Shown here: piece after piece, positions 9,715 to 19,240 of the stretch
How positions within the stretch are numbered: the first letter of the stretch is position 1
Layout: each line of letters begins with the position of its first letter
Origin: Prochlorococcus sp. MIT 1341
GTDB taxonomy: Bacteria; Cyanobacteriota; Cyanobacteriia; PCC-6307; Cyanobiaceae
Direction: 5' to 3'
Length of the DNA stretch: 64,000 nucleotides
NCBI RefSeq assembly: GCF_034092415.1
Contig: NZ_CP139304.1
Coordinates: 186,001 to 250,000, forward strand
Program-made: the position numbers and the translations under genes
Notes under the pieces: model-generated
What the model was told of the DNA's origin: nothing
Database searches by the model: none
The model's input: only the letters and a program-made list of their open reading frames with translations

Positions 9715-10365
9715 TTGAATGTGCTCTGTTTACTTTCAATTATCGTATTAATAATCACTTTCTTCATTGATTTAATTTTCTTGACAGTTCAAAATCATCT
9801 TAAATGCTACCCATTTGAGCTAAGGCGATCCTGGTTCTCCGCTGATGAGTCTATTTACATGCGATCAGCAATCCTAAAAGGGATTCAATGGACTCAACCA
9901 ACTATTCGATTATTTGGTAAGAAACATCTTGTTCCAAGAATGACATGTTTTATGGGACATCCAGGAATATCTTATTCCTATAGTGGAGTGACACATAATT
10001 CTTCTGGCTGGCAAGATTGGATGATACCTCTTTTGGAAAGGCTTAATGAAACTTGCAATGTGAAATTTAATGGTTGTCTGTTTAACCTTTATAGAAATGG
10101 GAATGATTCTATGGGCTGGCATTCAGATAATGAATCGGAGTTGGATCCAAATGTGCCAATAGCATCTCTATCTTTGGGTGGATCGAGAGATTTTTCTGTG
10201 AAACATCGTTATAAGGATGTTAAAAGCACCTTTTTATTGACTGATGGAGATCTTTTAATAATGCAACCAAGTTTCCAGGTTCATTGGTTGCATTCATTAC
10301 CTAAACGTAGAAATTTAAATGACTTAAGGATAAATATTACCTTTAGATGTTTTCTTACTAAATAG
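9715..10365 (+). CDS. AlkB-like 2-oxoglutarate/Fe(II) dioxygenase
   Basis: Likely repairs alkylated bases or a related substrate by oxidative demethylation. The jelly-roll core shows the iron ligands HxD in MGWHSDNESELDPN and the distal His in VHWLHSLPK. The 2-oxoglutarate Arg pair is in RINITFR, and FNLYRNGNDSMGWHSD is typical of the AlkB family. The frame opens at a TTG and gives an unusual hydrophobic N-terminus (LLSIIVLIITFFIDLIFLT). The domain proper begins near YPFELRRSWFS, so the true start is uncertain and the hydrophobic part may not be translated. Confidence 0.82.
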   Translation: MNVLCLLSIIVLIITFFIDLIFLTVQNHLKCYPFELRRSWFSADESIYMRSAILKGIQWTQPTIRLFGKKHLVPRMTCFMGHPGISYSYSGVTHNSSGWQDWMIPLLERLNETCNVKFNGCLFNLYRNGNDSMGWHSDNESELDPNVPIASLSLGGSRDFSVKHRYKDVKSTFLLTDGDLLIMQPSFQVHWLHSLPKRRNLNDLRINITFRCFLTK

Positions 10366-10395
10366 ATCCAACTTTTGAATTATGTCGAGTTTAAA

Positions 10396-10698
10396 TTATT
10401 TGGATTTTCCACCTGTTTTGCCATCGGCTTCTTTTTTATTTTTTGCTTGAGCCTTGGCCTTGGCATCTGCCTCCGCTTTTGCCTGTGCCGCTGCTTTTAG
10501 TTTTGCTTCTTGTTCTGCAGCCTGTGCTCTTGCACGTGCCTCCTCTTCAGCCTTGACTTTTGCTTCTTGCTGTTCTCTAATCGCCTGCCCAGCTTTGTAA
10601 TTCTTGGCTGATTGACCATCAAAAAACTTTGCAAGGCCTATTAAAACAGGCACATGTGCAATTCCGCCAACAACAACTGCGACTTGGGAGTAGGCCAT
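10396..10698 (-). CDS. Ala/Lys/Glu-rich small protein with N-terminal hydrophobic segment
   Basis: One hundred residues. A short hydrophobic N-terminus (SQVAVVVGGIAHVPVLIGLA) is followed by about 65 residues of low-complexity Ala, Lys, Glu and Gln (AKVKAEEEARARAQAAEQEA). This looks like a long charged helix or coiled coil ending in a basic tail. The composition resembles the TolA-like or histone-like helical linkers seen in cyanobacterial membrane-associated proteins. No function can be assigned. The open frame and ATG are clean and the repetitive codon pattern is consistent with coding. Confidence 0.6.
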   Translation of the reverse strand: MAYSQVAVVVGGIAHVPVLIGLAKFFDGQSAKNYKAGQAIREQQEAKVKAEEEARARAQAAEQEAKLKAAAQAKAEADAKAKAQAKNKKEADGKTGGKSK

Positions 10699-10789
10699 GT
10701 TTCTGTAATTGCTAAATACATTTTACCGCTAAATAAGGAATGGAATTCTCCTTAGCAAGCACACGTTCTTATTTCTTAGAGACCTAGAT

Positions 10790-10866
10790 CCCGGATTTAT
10801 GGGCTTATAGGCTACTACTGGGCTTTCGCCGTGATCTGATCTCTTAGTAGGACTAGTTTTTTTAGA
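10790..10866 (+). terminator. possible hairpin with T-run on the + strand
   Basis: A GC-richer patch (ATCCCGG, GGGCTTTCGCC) ends in a TTAGTAGGACTAGTTTTTTT-like run near 10850-10863. CTACTA near 10813 can pair with TAGTAG near 10846, bringing the T-run directly after a stem. Both flanking genes are on the minus strand, so a + strand terminator has no obvious gene to serve. It could close a small unannotated RNA or be chance. Confidence 0.25.
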
Positions 10867-10870
10867 GGTT

Positions 10871-11611
10871 TCACATCACTTGATTTAGGAATTTTCTACT
10901 ACGCTCCTCCTTAGCATTGGTAAAAAATTCCTTAGGTGTTGATGTTTCTATAAGTCTCCCTTTATCCATAAACAAGATCCTATCTGCTACTTCCCTTGCA
11001 AAGGTAATTTCATGAGTTACTACTACCATTGTCATTCCTCTTCTTGCGAGAACTTTTATTGCATCCAAGACTTCCTTTACTTTTTCGGGATCAAGAGCGC
11101 TTGTAGGCTCGTCGAATAACATTATTTCCGGATCTAAGGCAAGAGCACGTGCGATGGCAACTCTTTGTTGCTGCCCACCACTTAATTGACTTGGGTATTT
11201 TAGAGACTGATCTTCTATACCCATTTGCAGAAGTAAATCCCTGGCTCTAATATTGGCTTCTTTAATTGGTTTATTGTGAACTTTTGTTTGTGCAAGTGTT
11301 ATATTCTGGGTGACTGTTAAGTGTGGAAATAGATTAAATTGTTGGAAAACCATACCAATACGTTTACGTAGTATTTTTATTTCTTTAGCATTATTTTCTG
11401 AGCTTATATTAATTCCTAGTATTTCAAGTTCTCCGTCATCAATAGATTCAAGGCCATTAAATGTTCTGATTAATGTGCTTTTCCCGGAACCTGAAGGGCC
11501 CATTATTACCAGGACTTCACCAGCTTCTACGTGCATAGAAACATTGTCAAGTGCCTTTTGATTTTTTAAAAATGATTTTGAAATCATTCTAGCTTTTATT
11601 ACTCTTTTCAT
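10871..11611 (-). CDS. polar amino acid ABC transporter, ATP-binding protein
   Basis: ATPase of the amino acid uptake system encoded by the four minus-strand genes ending here. At 246 residues it is the standard length. Walker A is GPSGSGKSTL, the Q-loop GMVFQQFNLFPHLT, the signature LSGGQQQRVAIARAL, Walker B IMLFDEPTSALDPE and the switch VVVTHE, all typical of GlnQ/AapP proteins. It overlaps the end of the upstream permease gene by 4 bases. Of the naming options, it resembles the cyanobacterial Nat/Bgt subunits, but I leave the symbol blank because the substrate is not proven. Confidence 0.93.
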   Translation of the reverse strand: MKRVIKARMISKSFLKNQKALDNVSMHVEAGEVLVIMGPSGSGKSTLIRTFNGLESIDDGELEILGINISSENNAKEIKILRKRIGMVFQQFNLFPHLTVTQNITLAQTKVHNKPIKEANIRARDLLLQMGIEDQSLKYPSQLSGGQQQRVAIARALALDPEIMLFDEPTSALDPEKVKEVLDAIKVLARRGMTMVVVTHEITFAREVADRILFMDKGRLIETSTPKEFFTNAKEERSRKFLNQVM

Positions 11612-12651
11612 AATTTGTCTGGATTAAGATTCGATTCTAGTTGTTTTGAAATTACCGAAATTAATGTACACATAGTCCAATAGCATATACCCAACCACAC
11701 ATAGACTTCCATATATCTACCTATGAATTCAGGATTAGCAAGTAAGCTTCTGCTGATTCCCAGTAGTTCTACTAGTCCAAGGATAGCCATTAGACTTGTG
11801 TTTTGGAGTAAACCAACAGCTTGGTTTGTTAGCGCGGGCAATGCTACTCTAAGGGCTTGGGGTAAAACAATTAGTAAATATATTTGAGGTCTACTTAATC
11901 CAAGAACCTCGCCTGCTTCTAACTGATTTGTTGGTATTGACTGAATCCCACCTCTTACATCCTCGGCTATATATGCGGCGGCAAAAATTGCAAATGCAAT
12001 AATGGCCCTAACTACTCTGTTTAACTCAATCTCTACAGGTAAAAAAAGAGGCACTAAAAGTTGACCAAAGAAAAGAACGGCAATAAGAGGAAGTGATCTC
12101 ATAAAATCAATATAAAAACTACAAACATTTCTAATAATTAAAAGATTACTTTGTCGTCCAAGGGCAAGAATGATTCCTAAGGGAAGCGCTATTACACCGC
12201 TGCAGAAACTAATGAAAAGGGTAAGGGTTATACCACCCCAGTAGATTGTTGGAACAGGTTTTAGCCAAATCCCACCAGAAAGGATTATGATTCCAAATGG
12301 GATTAAAGATATCCAAGCTATTTGCAACGATTTTCTTAGAAAATTATATTTAACATTCGTTAATGTTATTAATACCAAAATGATTAATAGACCTAACCAT
12401 ATGATTGGTCTCCAGGTATAGGACGTCGGATAGCTTCCGAAAAAATATAAAGGTAGATTAGTTGTTATCACTTCCCAACTAGCCTGATAAAAGAACCACT
12501 TAGAAACCTTTTCTAATAAAATAAATAAACAGTAAAATAGTGAACAAGAAATTATTGTATCAATTGGAGATGAAAAAAAGTTTTTTTCAATTATACTTTT
12601 TATTCTACTTTTGGGATTCTTAGGTTTCACCTTTCTATAATTTCCTGTCAT
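11608..12651 (-). CDS. polar amino acid ABC transporter, permease 2
   Basis: Inner-membrane permease of the HisM/AapM type with 347 residues and about eight spans; the N-terminal 120 residues carry extra helices as in AapM/NatH. The ATPase-contact (EAA) loop is visible as NQLEAGEVLGLSRPQIYLLI followed by PQALRVALPAL. It overlaps the first permease gene by 17 bases and the ATPase gene by 4 bases, so the operon is tightly coupled. It pairs with the other permease as a heterodimer. Confidence 0.9.
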   Translation of the reverse strand: MTGNYRKVKPKNPKSRIKSIIEKNFFSSPIDTIISCSLFYCLFILLEKVSKWFFYQASWEVITTNLPLYFFGSYPTSYTWRPIIWLGLLIILVLITLTNVKYNFLRKSLQIAWISLIPFGIIILSGGIWLKPVPTIYWGGITLTLFISFCSGVIALPLGIILALGRQSNLLIIRNVCSFYIDFMRSLPLIAVLFFGQLLVPLFLPVEIELNRVVRAIIAFAIFAAAYIAEDVRGGIQSIPTNQLEAGEVLGLSRPQIYLLIVLPQALRVALPALTNQAVGLLQNTSLMAILGLVELLGISRSLLANPEFIGRYMEVYVWLGICYWTMCTLISVISKQLESNLNPDKL

Positions 12652-13540
12652 TTTGGTAGTGCATAGAAATTTTATTAAGCATCTCCATGGATCTAGTGAT
12701 TATTAGGTTTAGCATAAGGAAACTTATCAGAAGAACTGTAAAACCTTCTATAGCTCTACCTGTTTGTGTGATTGTTGTATCACCTATTGCATATATATCA
12801 GAATATCCTATAGCAATAGCAAGAGTACTATTTTTTGCAAGATTTAGATATTGGCTGGTTAAACCTGGAATGATCCCAGGTAGCGATTGTGGTAATATTA
12901 TCGATATTAGGCCTTGATTAAAGGAAAGACCTAGACTTTTAAAAGCTTCCCACTGACCAGTATTTATTGCATTAATTGCTCCTCTTATAACCTCAGCTAT
13001 TGACGCAGCTGTGAAAACACTTAGGCCAATCATTAAAGCTGTGAATTCAGGAGTAAGGAATATGCCAAGGAGATTAATGCTTTTATTGGATAAAGTAATT
13101 CCTGGAAGAATAATGGATATGGGGTTATTGGGTAGGTTTAATATAACTACAAAATACCAAAATAGTAATTGCAGAAGCAAAGGTATTTGTCTTATAAGTG
13201 CAATATATAATCTAGATAGATTCTTTAGAAGTAGGTTGCCACTGAATCCCGATATACCAACAATTGTACCAATAAAAGTAGAAAGAAATAAACTTGCCAG
13301 AATAACCTTTAAAGCATTTATGAAACCAATTAGAAGGGCCCATGCATAGTTATCGGAGGGCTTGTAAGGGATAGAATATTCTGATAGCGCAAATCCAGCA
13401 GGCTTTAGCAGCCAACTAAAGCTTATACCCATGTTTGTTCGAATTAAATTTACGACTAGGTTGTTTAACAGAAGAGTAATTAATATAAGTACTATCAAAT
13501 AGGCTCCTATACTAAATATATGTTTTTTAGTCACTTTCAT
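12635..13540 (-). CDS. polar amino acid ABC transporter, permease 1
   Basis: A 301-residue permease with about five to six helices. Its EAA-type loop (INTGQWEAFKSLGLSFNQGL, then LPQSLPGIIPGL) contacts the ATPase. It starts six bases after the binding-protein stop and its 3' end overlaps the second permease by 17 bases. Together with that protein it matches the AapQ/AapM (NatG/NatH) arrangement for general L-amino acid uptake. The AT-rich codon use is the same as in neighbours. Confidence 0.9.
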   Translation of the reverse strand: MKVTKKHIFSIGAYLIVLILITLLLNNLVVNLIRTNMGISFSWLLKPAGFALSEYSIPYKPSDNYAWALLIGFINALKVILASLFLSTFIGTIVGISGFSGNLLLKNLSRLYIALIRQIPLLLQLLFWYFVVILNLPNNPISIILPGITLSNKSINLLGIFLTPEFTALMIGLSVFTAASIAEVIRGAINAINTGQWEAFKSLGLSFNQGLISIILPQSLPGIIPGLTSQYLNLAKNSTLAIAIGYSDIYAIGDTTITQTGRAIEGFTVLLISFLMLNLIITRSMEMLNKISMHYQNDRKL

Positions 13541-13546
13541 CTTTTA

Positions 13547-14659
13547 TTATTTTAGTGGAGGAGCTATCATTAATCCTCCATTTATATAACTATTATTCAA
13601 TCCTCTTGGTATAAATACAGTTTTATTCTTACCAAGGTGTCGGTTATAGATTTCCCCATAATTACCAGTTGCTTTGATTACTTTAACTACGAAGTCATTT
13701 CGAAGGCCTAGTTTATTTCCGAGTTCACCATCTATACCAAGAAAACGTCTTTGTGAAGATAATTTCGAATTGTTTTTTGCTTGAAGAAGTTTTTGTTCAA
13801 TATTTGATTGAGTAATTCCATTCTCCTCAGCGGCAAATAGTGCATAAATCACCCATCTAATTGCATCGCTAAATTTTTCATCATTTCCTATCGATGCTGG
13901 AGCAAGAGGTTCCTTACTGAGTACTTCGTCTAGGATTTCATGATCATTAGGATTAGCAAACGAGCTTCTAGCTGCTGCAAGTTGTGAGCGATCAGATGTC
14001 ATAGCTATACATCTGCCTTGGAGATATCCTGCTACAACCTGATTTAAATCCTGATACTTTATTGGTTTGTATGAAATATTTTTTTCTTGAAATGAATCAT
14101 TCAGATTTTGTTCGGTTGTGGTTCCTGATCCGACACATATATTACGACCATTAAGATTATCTATTTTCTCTATCTTGCTAATCTTTTTCACCATTAAACC
14201 TTGCCCATCATGAAAAACAACAGGCCCAAACGTCAACCCATTTCCACCAATTGAATCTCTACTAAGATTAAAAGTTGTATTTCTCGATAAAAGATCGACC
14301 TCCCCAGTTTTTATTGCTGTAAACCTTTCTGTAGCAGTTAGTGGCCTGAACCGTACTTTCTCTTTGCTCCCTAAAATTGCAGCTGCCATTGCTCTACAGA
14401 TATCGATGTCTAGGCCTTGGTATGTACCGTCTTTTTTGAGAAAGCTAAAGCCTGGGATTTTTCCACTCACACCACAAATTAGTTCATTTCTTTTTTCTAT
14501 TAGATCTAATCTTGATGTGTCTACGCTCTTTAGGCTTGCACAGCTCGACAGTGTAAATGCAAATAGTGCTAAAGCACCTAGTTGGAAACTTTTTGGTAAT
14601 AGATTGTCCTTACTTGTATTATCTAGGTTTGTTTTTTCTTTACTAGTGTGATGACTCAA
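13547..14659 (-). CDS. polar amino acid ABC transporter, periplasmic binding lipoprotein
   Basis: A family 3 solute-binding protein of 370 residues that delivers amino acids to the permeases encoded downstream. The N-terminus has a lipobox (FAFTLSSC), so the mature protein is probably a lipoprotein. The family signature is LICGVSGKIPGFSFL then QGLDIDICRAMAAAILG, and FNLSRDS-like residues in the pocket resemble AapJ/NatF. The start is TTG and the leader is long (35 residues before the hydrophobic core). First gene of a four-gene operon binding protein-permease-permease-ATPase. Confidence 0.92.
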   Translation of the reverse strand: MSHHTSKEKTNLDNTSKDNLLPKSFQLGALALFAFTLSSCASLKSVDTSRLDLIEKRNELICGVSGKIPGFSFLKKDGTYQGLDIDICRAMAAAILGSKEKVRFRPLTATERFTAIKTGEVDLLSRNTTFNLSRDSIGGNGLTFGPVVFHDGQGLMVKKISKIEKIDNLNGRNICVGSGTTTEQNLNDSFQEKNISYKPIKYQDLNQVVAGYLQGRCIAMTSDRSQLAAARSSFANPNDHEILDEVLSKEPLAPASIGNDEKFSDAIRWVIYALFAAEENGITQSNIEQKLLQAKNNSKLSSQRRFLGIDGELGNKLGLRNDFVVKVIKATGNYGEIYNRHLGKNKTVFIPRGLNNSYINGGLMIAPPLK

Positions 14660-14811
14660 TTAGAATCTCCTGATTTTTCATGTGTTTCTTCAGAATACAC
14701 TCTATTTAAATATTTAATAGATTAATTTCAAAATCAAAATAGAAGTACATATTATTTACTATGGTTAAATGTTTCCTCATTTTGGAAGTCGATGATAAGT
14801 CTTTGATGAAC

Positions 14812-16389
14812 TTAGGCATGAGATGTTTCTTTCCCACCCAATCTCTCAAATAGGTCAAGGCTTTCTTCGTTAAGGCCGATAACCTCAACTTCAGAACCGC
14901 CTTGGCTAAGTTTCTTTATCACTTGGTCGAGTGCTGCTACCCCACTTTGGTCCCATATATGTGCCCCCGACATGTTTATAACAACTCTAGCAGGATGTTC
15001 ATGGACATCAAAACCTTGAAGAAAATATATTTTACTAACAAAGAATAATTGACCTTTAACCTCATAATGTATCTCGTTCAGGTTTACCTTATTTGAACTT
15101 ACTTTTATCACCTTTGCCACCTTTCTGCTAAATAAAATACCTGCTAAGGCAACTCCAGAAAGTACACCTAAAGCTAGATTATGTGGAGTCGTCAGCATGG
15201 TTACAGAGAATGTCATTAACATTACGCTTGTATCACTTCTTGGAATCCTTCTAATATTTTTTAATCCATTTATGTCTGCTGTGCTTACAGCAATTGTGAT
15301 CATTACTGAAACAAGTGCAGCCATAGGGATTTGTTCTAGCCATGGCCTGCATAGGAGAATCATTGCTAATAGGCTTATCCCTGAAAAGAAAGTTGATAGT
15401 CTGGTTCTACCACCATTCTCTACATTCATGACTGATTGACCTACAAGGGCACAACCAGCCATTCCACCAAAGAATGACGAAACTATATTTGCAATACCTT
15501 GCCCTCTTGCCTCTACGTCTTTATTAGAGTTGGTATCTGTTATATCATCAAGTATATTTTGTGTTAGGAATGTTTCCATTAAACCTACTAAAGAAATAGC
15601 AAAGGCAGTAGGTAAAACAATTCCTACAGTTTCAATACTTAGTGGTACCCTACCATCAATAAAATTCCCAAAGGGTAGAGTAAATGATGGTAGCCCTATA
15701 GGTAGTTGCCCAAGATCTTTTACTGTAGGAATATCCAACCCAAAACCAATACTTATTAATGTTAATGAGACTATTGCAACTAACTGAGATGGAATGAGTC
15801 TAGTTAATTTTGGTAGACCATAAATAATAATCAAGCCTATTGTGACTAGTAACCAAATAGTTAATATTTGTCCACCATGTGGCAATACAGCTCCGACACC
15901 ATCCTTAACGACCTTTTCGCCATAATGAAGATTTATTCCTAGCTGGGGTAACTGTGCTTGGAAGATTAATAAAGCAAGCGCATTTACAAATCCGCTAAGC
16001 ACTCCAGTAGGGACAAACCTCATTTGATATGCCAGGCGGCAGTATCCCCAAAGGATTTGAAAGATACCCGTTAGTACTCCTGCGGCCAGTAGGTAGGAAA
16101 GCCCAAGGCCCTCACCCTGAGCATTTCCTCTTGCTACGAGGTCCGTCATCAAGAGAGCTGTGGATCCCGTAGCGGATGTAATCATTGCTTGCCGGCCACC
16201 GACAAAAGCGATTGTTACCGAAAGAATAAATGCTCCGAAAAGCCCAACTTGTGGATCGACTCCAGCTATTCCAGAAAAGGCAATTGCTTCTGGAATCATT
16301 GCAAATGCTACTACCAATCCTGAAAGGAGATCTTTCCTAGGGTTTTGAATCCATTGGTCAATAGCTCTAGTTTTGGAATTTTTGCTCAC
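14812..16389 (-). CDS. bicA: SulP-family anion transporter (BicA-like bicarbonate transporter)
   Basis: Predicted Na+-dependent bicarbonate or sulfate symporter of the SulP/SLC26 family in the plasma membrane. The 525-residue protein begins with the SulP N-terminal signature ([20 protein letters not shown]) and has 10-14 spans. A cytoplasmic STAS domain ends it (residues about 420-520, with [20 protein letters not shown]). The C-terminus is short, as in marine BicA proteins. Bicarbonate is the likely substrate because BicA is the usual SulP protein of picocyanobacteria, but sulfate cannot be excluded from sequence. Start codon GTG. Confidence 0.82.
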   Translation of the reverse strand: MSKNSKTRAIDQWIQNPRKDLLSGLVVAFAMIPEAIAFSGIAGVDPQVGLFGAFILSVTIAFVGGRQAMITSATGSTALLMTDLVARGNAQGEGLGLSYLLAAGVLTGIFQILWGYCRLAYQMRFVPTGVLSGFVNALALLIFQAQLPQLGINLHYGEKVVKDGVGAVLPHGGQILTIWLLVTIGLIIIYGLPKLTRLIPSQLVAIVSLTLISIGFGLDIPTVKDLGQLPIGLPSFTLPFGNFIDGRVPLSIETVGIVLPTAFAISLVGLMETFLTQNILDDITDTNSNKDVEARGQGIANIVSSFFGGMAGCALVGQSVMNVENGGRTRLSTFFSGISLLAMILLCRPWLEQIPMAALVSVMITIAVSTADINGLKNIRRIPRSDTSVMLMTFSVTMLTTPHNLALGVLSGVALAGILFSRKVAKVIKVSSNKVNLNEIHYEVKGQLFFVSKIYFLQGFDVHEHPARVVINMSGAHIWDQSGVAALDQVIKKLSQGGSEVEVIGLNEESLDLFERLGGKETSHA

Positions 16390-16420
16390 TTAATTAGTGC
16401 TCTGCTTGAGTGAAGGTACA

Positions 16421-17689
16421 TCACAAAGGTGGAAGGAGCCCATTGGGATCGTAAATGGTCTTTAGTTCTTGTAGTTTTGGAAGCCAATCCCCAAAGGCTA
16501 ATTCGAGTTCCCTTTCGTGCCAGTCAAGGTGTTGGTGCATTTGTGCCATGTGTACACCTGGGCAGTGTGGCTTGAGTGTATCCCACACTTTTTCTAGCCA
16601 TAGGAAACTTTCTTTTCTGGTTCTAAAATCTCTTCTCGTCCAACTTGCTGTTATCCAAGGTTTCCACATTGAATTTATGTCAATGAATGAGTAGGAACTC
16701 TCTTTGCTGTGATGATTAAACCCTCCTAACTGCTGGGATGATATTTGGCAGTTTGGGTGTGGACGTTCTTTTATTAATTGGGAAAGAGATGTAATGATTT
16801 CATTGCACGAGCCTCGCCATTCTGGCCCTAGAAGTCCAAGAACTTCTGAATGAATTCGATTTTTGTACTTGTTAGGTTCAAAATTCGTTTGTGAAAAACT
16901 TGGAAGTTGATGTAACCCGCTAATTTCATATATTTCTTCTTGATTTATTTCTTTAAACCCTTTAAATACTTTTTTTAAGGTATTTATTAACTCATCTTTT
17001 GGGTTAGTTGATACAACATATGTAGTGATAATTTCTCCCCATGTCCATTGTAGGCTTATTGAAAAGGGCCATTGTTCAGCATGTTGTATTATTTCAGAGA
17101 GCTCCTCTTTGTTAACCTCTGATTTCCATACACAGAGAGGTTTAATTGGAAATGTTTTTAGTTTTATCTTTGTGATAATTCCTAGATATGGTGCTGCTCC
17201 ACTTAAAGCTTTCCACTGTCTTTTTTCTAAATATGAAGCAGTTACATTTGGTCGAGAAATTACAAAGTTTTGTCCACTCCCCCAGATACCGTTTATTTCT
17301 AGGATTTGATCTACAGCAATACCCTGGGAACGACTTAAAGGACTAATGCCCCCTGTGAGGATATAACCCATCCCAGTCTGATCTGATAGCCCTATTGGGA
17401 ATGATCGATGATACAAAAGCAGCTCTTTTAGAAGAGTTTTCATTGTGTGTCCAGCCCCCAGTTCAATTACTGCTTCCTGGGGATTGAAAACTAGTTCCTG
17501 ACAACATTTCCTTAGATCAAGTGTCCAATGCCCTTCCATTGCACAGCGTGTTGAAGTTCCACCACTGCAGACCATTAATGGCCTTGGATTAATTTGTTGT
17601 TCTTTGAGAAGCTTTTGTAGAGTCTTGTCGACAGTTGTGAGACTGCCAGCGATTTCACAATCTTCTGCTAAAGAATTGGGGAAATTCAC
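16421..17689 (-). CDS. FAD-linked oxidase (PCMH-type FAD-binding domain)
   Basis: An FAD/FMN-containing oxidoreductase of 422 residues related to D-lactate or aldonolactone oxidases. The FAD-binding N-terminal half shows PRPLMVCSGGTSTRCAMEG, then VIELGAGHTMKTLLKEL and the Gly-rich GYILTGGISPLSRSQGIAVDQ typical of FAD_binding_4. The C-terminus ends with YDPNGLLPP, as in berberine-bridge and related oxidases. The substrate is unknown. The start is GTG. It is divergent from the CbiX-type gene, with 107 bases between them. Confidence 0.85.
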   Translation of the reverse strand: MNFPNSLAEDCEIAGSLTTVDKTLQKLLKEQQINPRPLMVCSGGTSTRCAMEGHWTLDLRKCCQELVFNPQEAVIELGAGHTMKTLLKELLLYHRSFPIGLSDQTGMGYILTGGISPLSRSQGIAVDQILEINGIWGSGQNFVISRPNVTASYLEKRQWKALSGAAPYLGIITKIKLKTFPIKPLCVWKSEVNKEELSEIIQHAEQWPFSISLQWTWGEIITTYVVSTNPKDELINTLKKVFKGFKEINQEEIYEISGLHQLPSFSQTNFEPNKYKNRIHSEVLGLLGPEWRGSCNEIITSLSQLIKERPHPNCQISSQQLGGFNHHSKESSYSFIDINSMWKPWITASWTRRDFRTRKESFLWLEKVWDTLKPHCPGVHMAQMHQHLDWHERELELAFGDWLPKLQELKTIYDPNGLLPPL

Positions 17690-17796
17690 AAGATTCTTCT
17701 TGAAGGCTTTTTTCAGTGTCTGTTTATCGTATCTTTCTTCATGAAAGAGTTCTATTATCTATAAAGATATACTTTCTTTTAAATTGAGAAGAAATT

Positions 17797-18867
17797 GTGA
17801 GTAATTTACTTAGAGATCAAGCCGATGGTCGTCTTGGCATAATGATTTGCGGTCATGGAAGTCGAAATCGTATTGCTGTAGATGAGTTTTCTCAACTAGT
17901 CGACGCTATAAGGCTAAGGATCCCTAAGATTCCGGTTCAATACGGCTATCTTGAATTTGCTAGGCCAATTATTCGCGAAGGTCTTGATAAGTTGCGTGAA
18001 AAATCTGTAAAAAGAGTTTTAGCAATCCCTGCGATGCTATTTGCTGCTACACACGCAAAAAATGACATACCTTCTGTTTTAAACACCTATTCATCAGATA
18101 CAGGTCTAAGAATTGATTATGGACGTGAATTGGGTGTAGATAGATTAATGATTGAGGCCGCAGGTGAAAGAATTAAAGAAGCAATTGCATTAGCTCCTGA
18201 GATTCCATTCGCTGAGACAATGCTTGTTGTTGTTGGCAGAGGATCATCAGATCCAGATGCTAATTCCAACGTAGCAAAAGTCACGAGAATGTTAATAGAG
18301 GCCTTTGGTTTTGGTTGGGGTGAAACTTTTTATTCAGGAGTTACATTTCCCCTAGTTGAACCTGGCTTAAGGAAAGCAGTAAAACTTGGCTTTAAGAGAA
18401 TCATAGTCTTGCCTTATTTTCTTTTTTCTGGAGTTTTAGTAAGTCGTATAAGACAGCAGACAGCAAACGTTGCAAATGAAAATTCAAATGTTGAATTTCT
18501 TTCGGCCGGTTATTTAGGTAGCCATCATTCGGTCGTAGATACCTTTATAGAGCGCATAGAGGAAGCTTATAGCGGTGAAGCAGTTATGAATTGTGCTTTA
18601 TGTAAGTACAGGGATAAATTATTGGGTTTTGAATCTGAAGTAGGCCTTCCGCAGGAAAGCCATCATCATCATGTAGAGGGGCTTGCTGAAACATGCAATC
18701 TTTGCGAGGAAGAATGCACAGGAGCCTGTGAAGAAATTTCGGATGCAGTTTTGGAAAACTCGCATCATCATCGTCATTCTCATTCGAAATATCCTCATAA
18801 AGAACATCCATTAGGACCTTCCAGCTTTAAAACCCCCCCCAATTCAGGAGAATCTAAAGAGGTCTAG
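17797..18867 (+). CDS. cbiX: CbiX-type sirohydrochlorin chelatase with His/Cys-rich tail
   Basis: Inserts metal (Co2+ for cobalamin or Fe2+ for siroheme) into sirohydrochlorin. The fold is a tandem of two chelatase half-domains, as in long CbiX: LGIMICGHGSRNRIAVDEF with the active His, then AIPAMLFAATHAKNDIPSVL, then a second half from about residue 145 (LVVVGRGSSDPDANSNV). Length is 356 residues with a C-terminal extension of about 90. That extension carries Cys pairs (CALCKYRD, CNLCEEECTGACEE) and His clusters (SHHHHV, SHHHRHSHSKYPHKEH), comparable to the metal-binding tails of CbiX-L. Start GTG. Confidence 0.9.
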   Translation: MSNLLRDQADGRLGIMICGHGSRNRIAVDEFSQLVDAIRLRIPKIPVQYGYLEFARPIIREGLDKLREKSVKRVLAIPAMLFAATHAKNDIPSVLNTYSSDTGLRIDYGRELGVDRLMIEAAGERIKEAIALAPEIPFAETMLVVVGRGSSDPDANSNVAKVTRMLIEAFGFGWGETFYSGVTFPLVEPGLRKAVKLGFKRIIVLPYFLFSGVLVSRIRQQTANVANENSNVEFLSAGYLGSHHSVVDTFIERIEEAYSGEAVMNCALCKYRDKLLGFESEVGLPQESHHHHVEGLAETCNLCEEECTGACEEISDAVLENSHHHRHSHSKYPHKEHPLGPSSFKTPPNSGESKEV

Positions 18868-19177
18868 GTGATCTCAACCGTCTCTATCTATTCTGAGTCG
18901 CATGGGACTCGTGATCCATTAAGAAGGCTTATGAGATTTTGTTTAGTGTTTTTGCAGAGGGATTTCCACAGGTTTTAAGGGGTTTTTCCACTTTTTTTTT
19001 TGAATTCAGCTGTAAGCATGGGAAAGCTGTGGTTTTCCTTGAAAGGTTCAAAAAGAACTTGACATTGAGGGCATTTTCTTGCTCGGACGATTCGTTTGTT
19101 CACTCTGCTAAGTACAAGCACTGCTAATAAATGAGTCTTGGTGTGTCTCGCGTATATTTTGCAAAAACAATTTTGCT
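18868..19177. other. intergenic region, about 310 bases, no gene recognised
   Basis: T-rich spacer between the chelatase gene and the DUF2811 gene. It holds several TTTCCAC/CTGTGG-like words (18959, 18987, 19029) and a poly-T run at 18992-19001, plus a TTGACA word near 19060 that could be a -35 box. The short frame across it has no coding character. Confidence 0.35.
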
Positions 19178-19240
19178 TTGACGTATAGCCAGGTTTTGAG
19201 GATCCTTGTCTACGAAAGAACTCAGATTTGGAATTATTTT

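Noticed and set aside
18584-18811. minus-strand ORFs over the cbiX tail
   Set aside because: They are shadows of the His/Cys-rich coding sequence (poly-Met/Asp translations of CAT/ATC repeats).
18939-19127. 62-residue ORF and DnaA-box-like words (TTTCCACAG) in the 18.9-19.1 kb spacer
   Set aside because: Only partial matches to TTATCCACA, no AT-rich unwinding module or replication gene nearby, and a T-rich translation without protein character.
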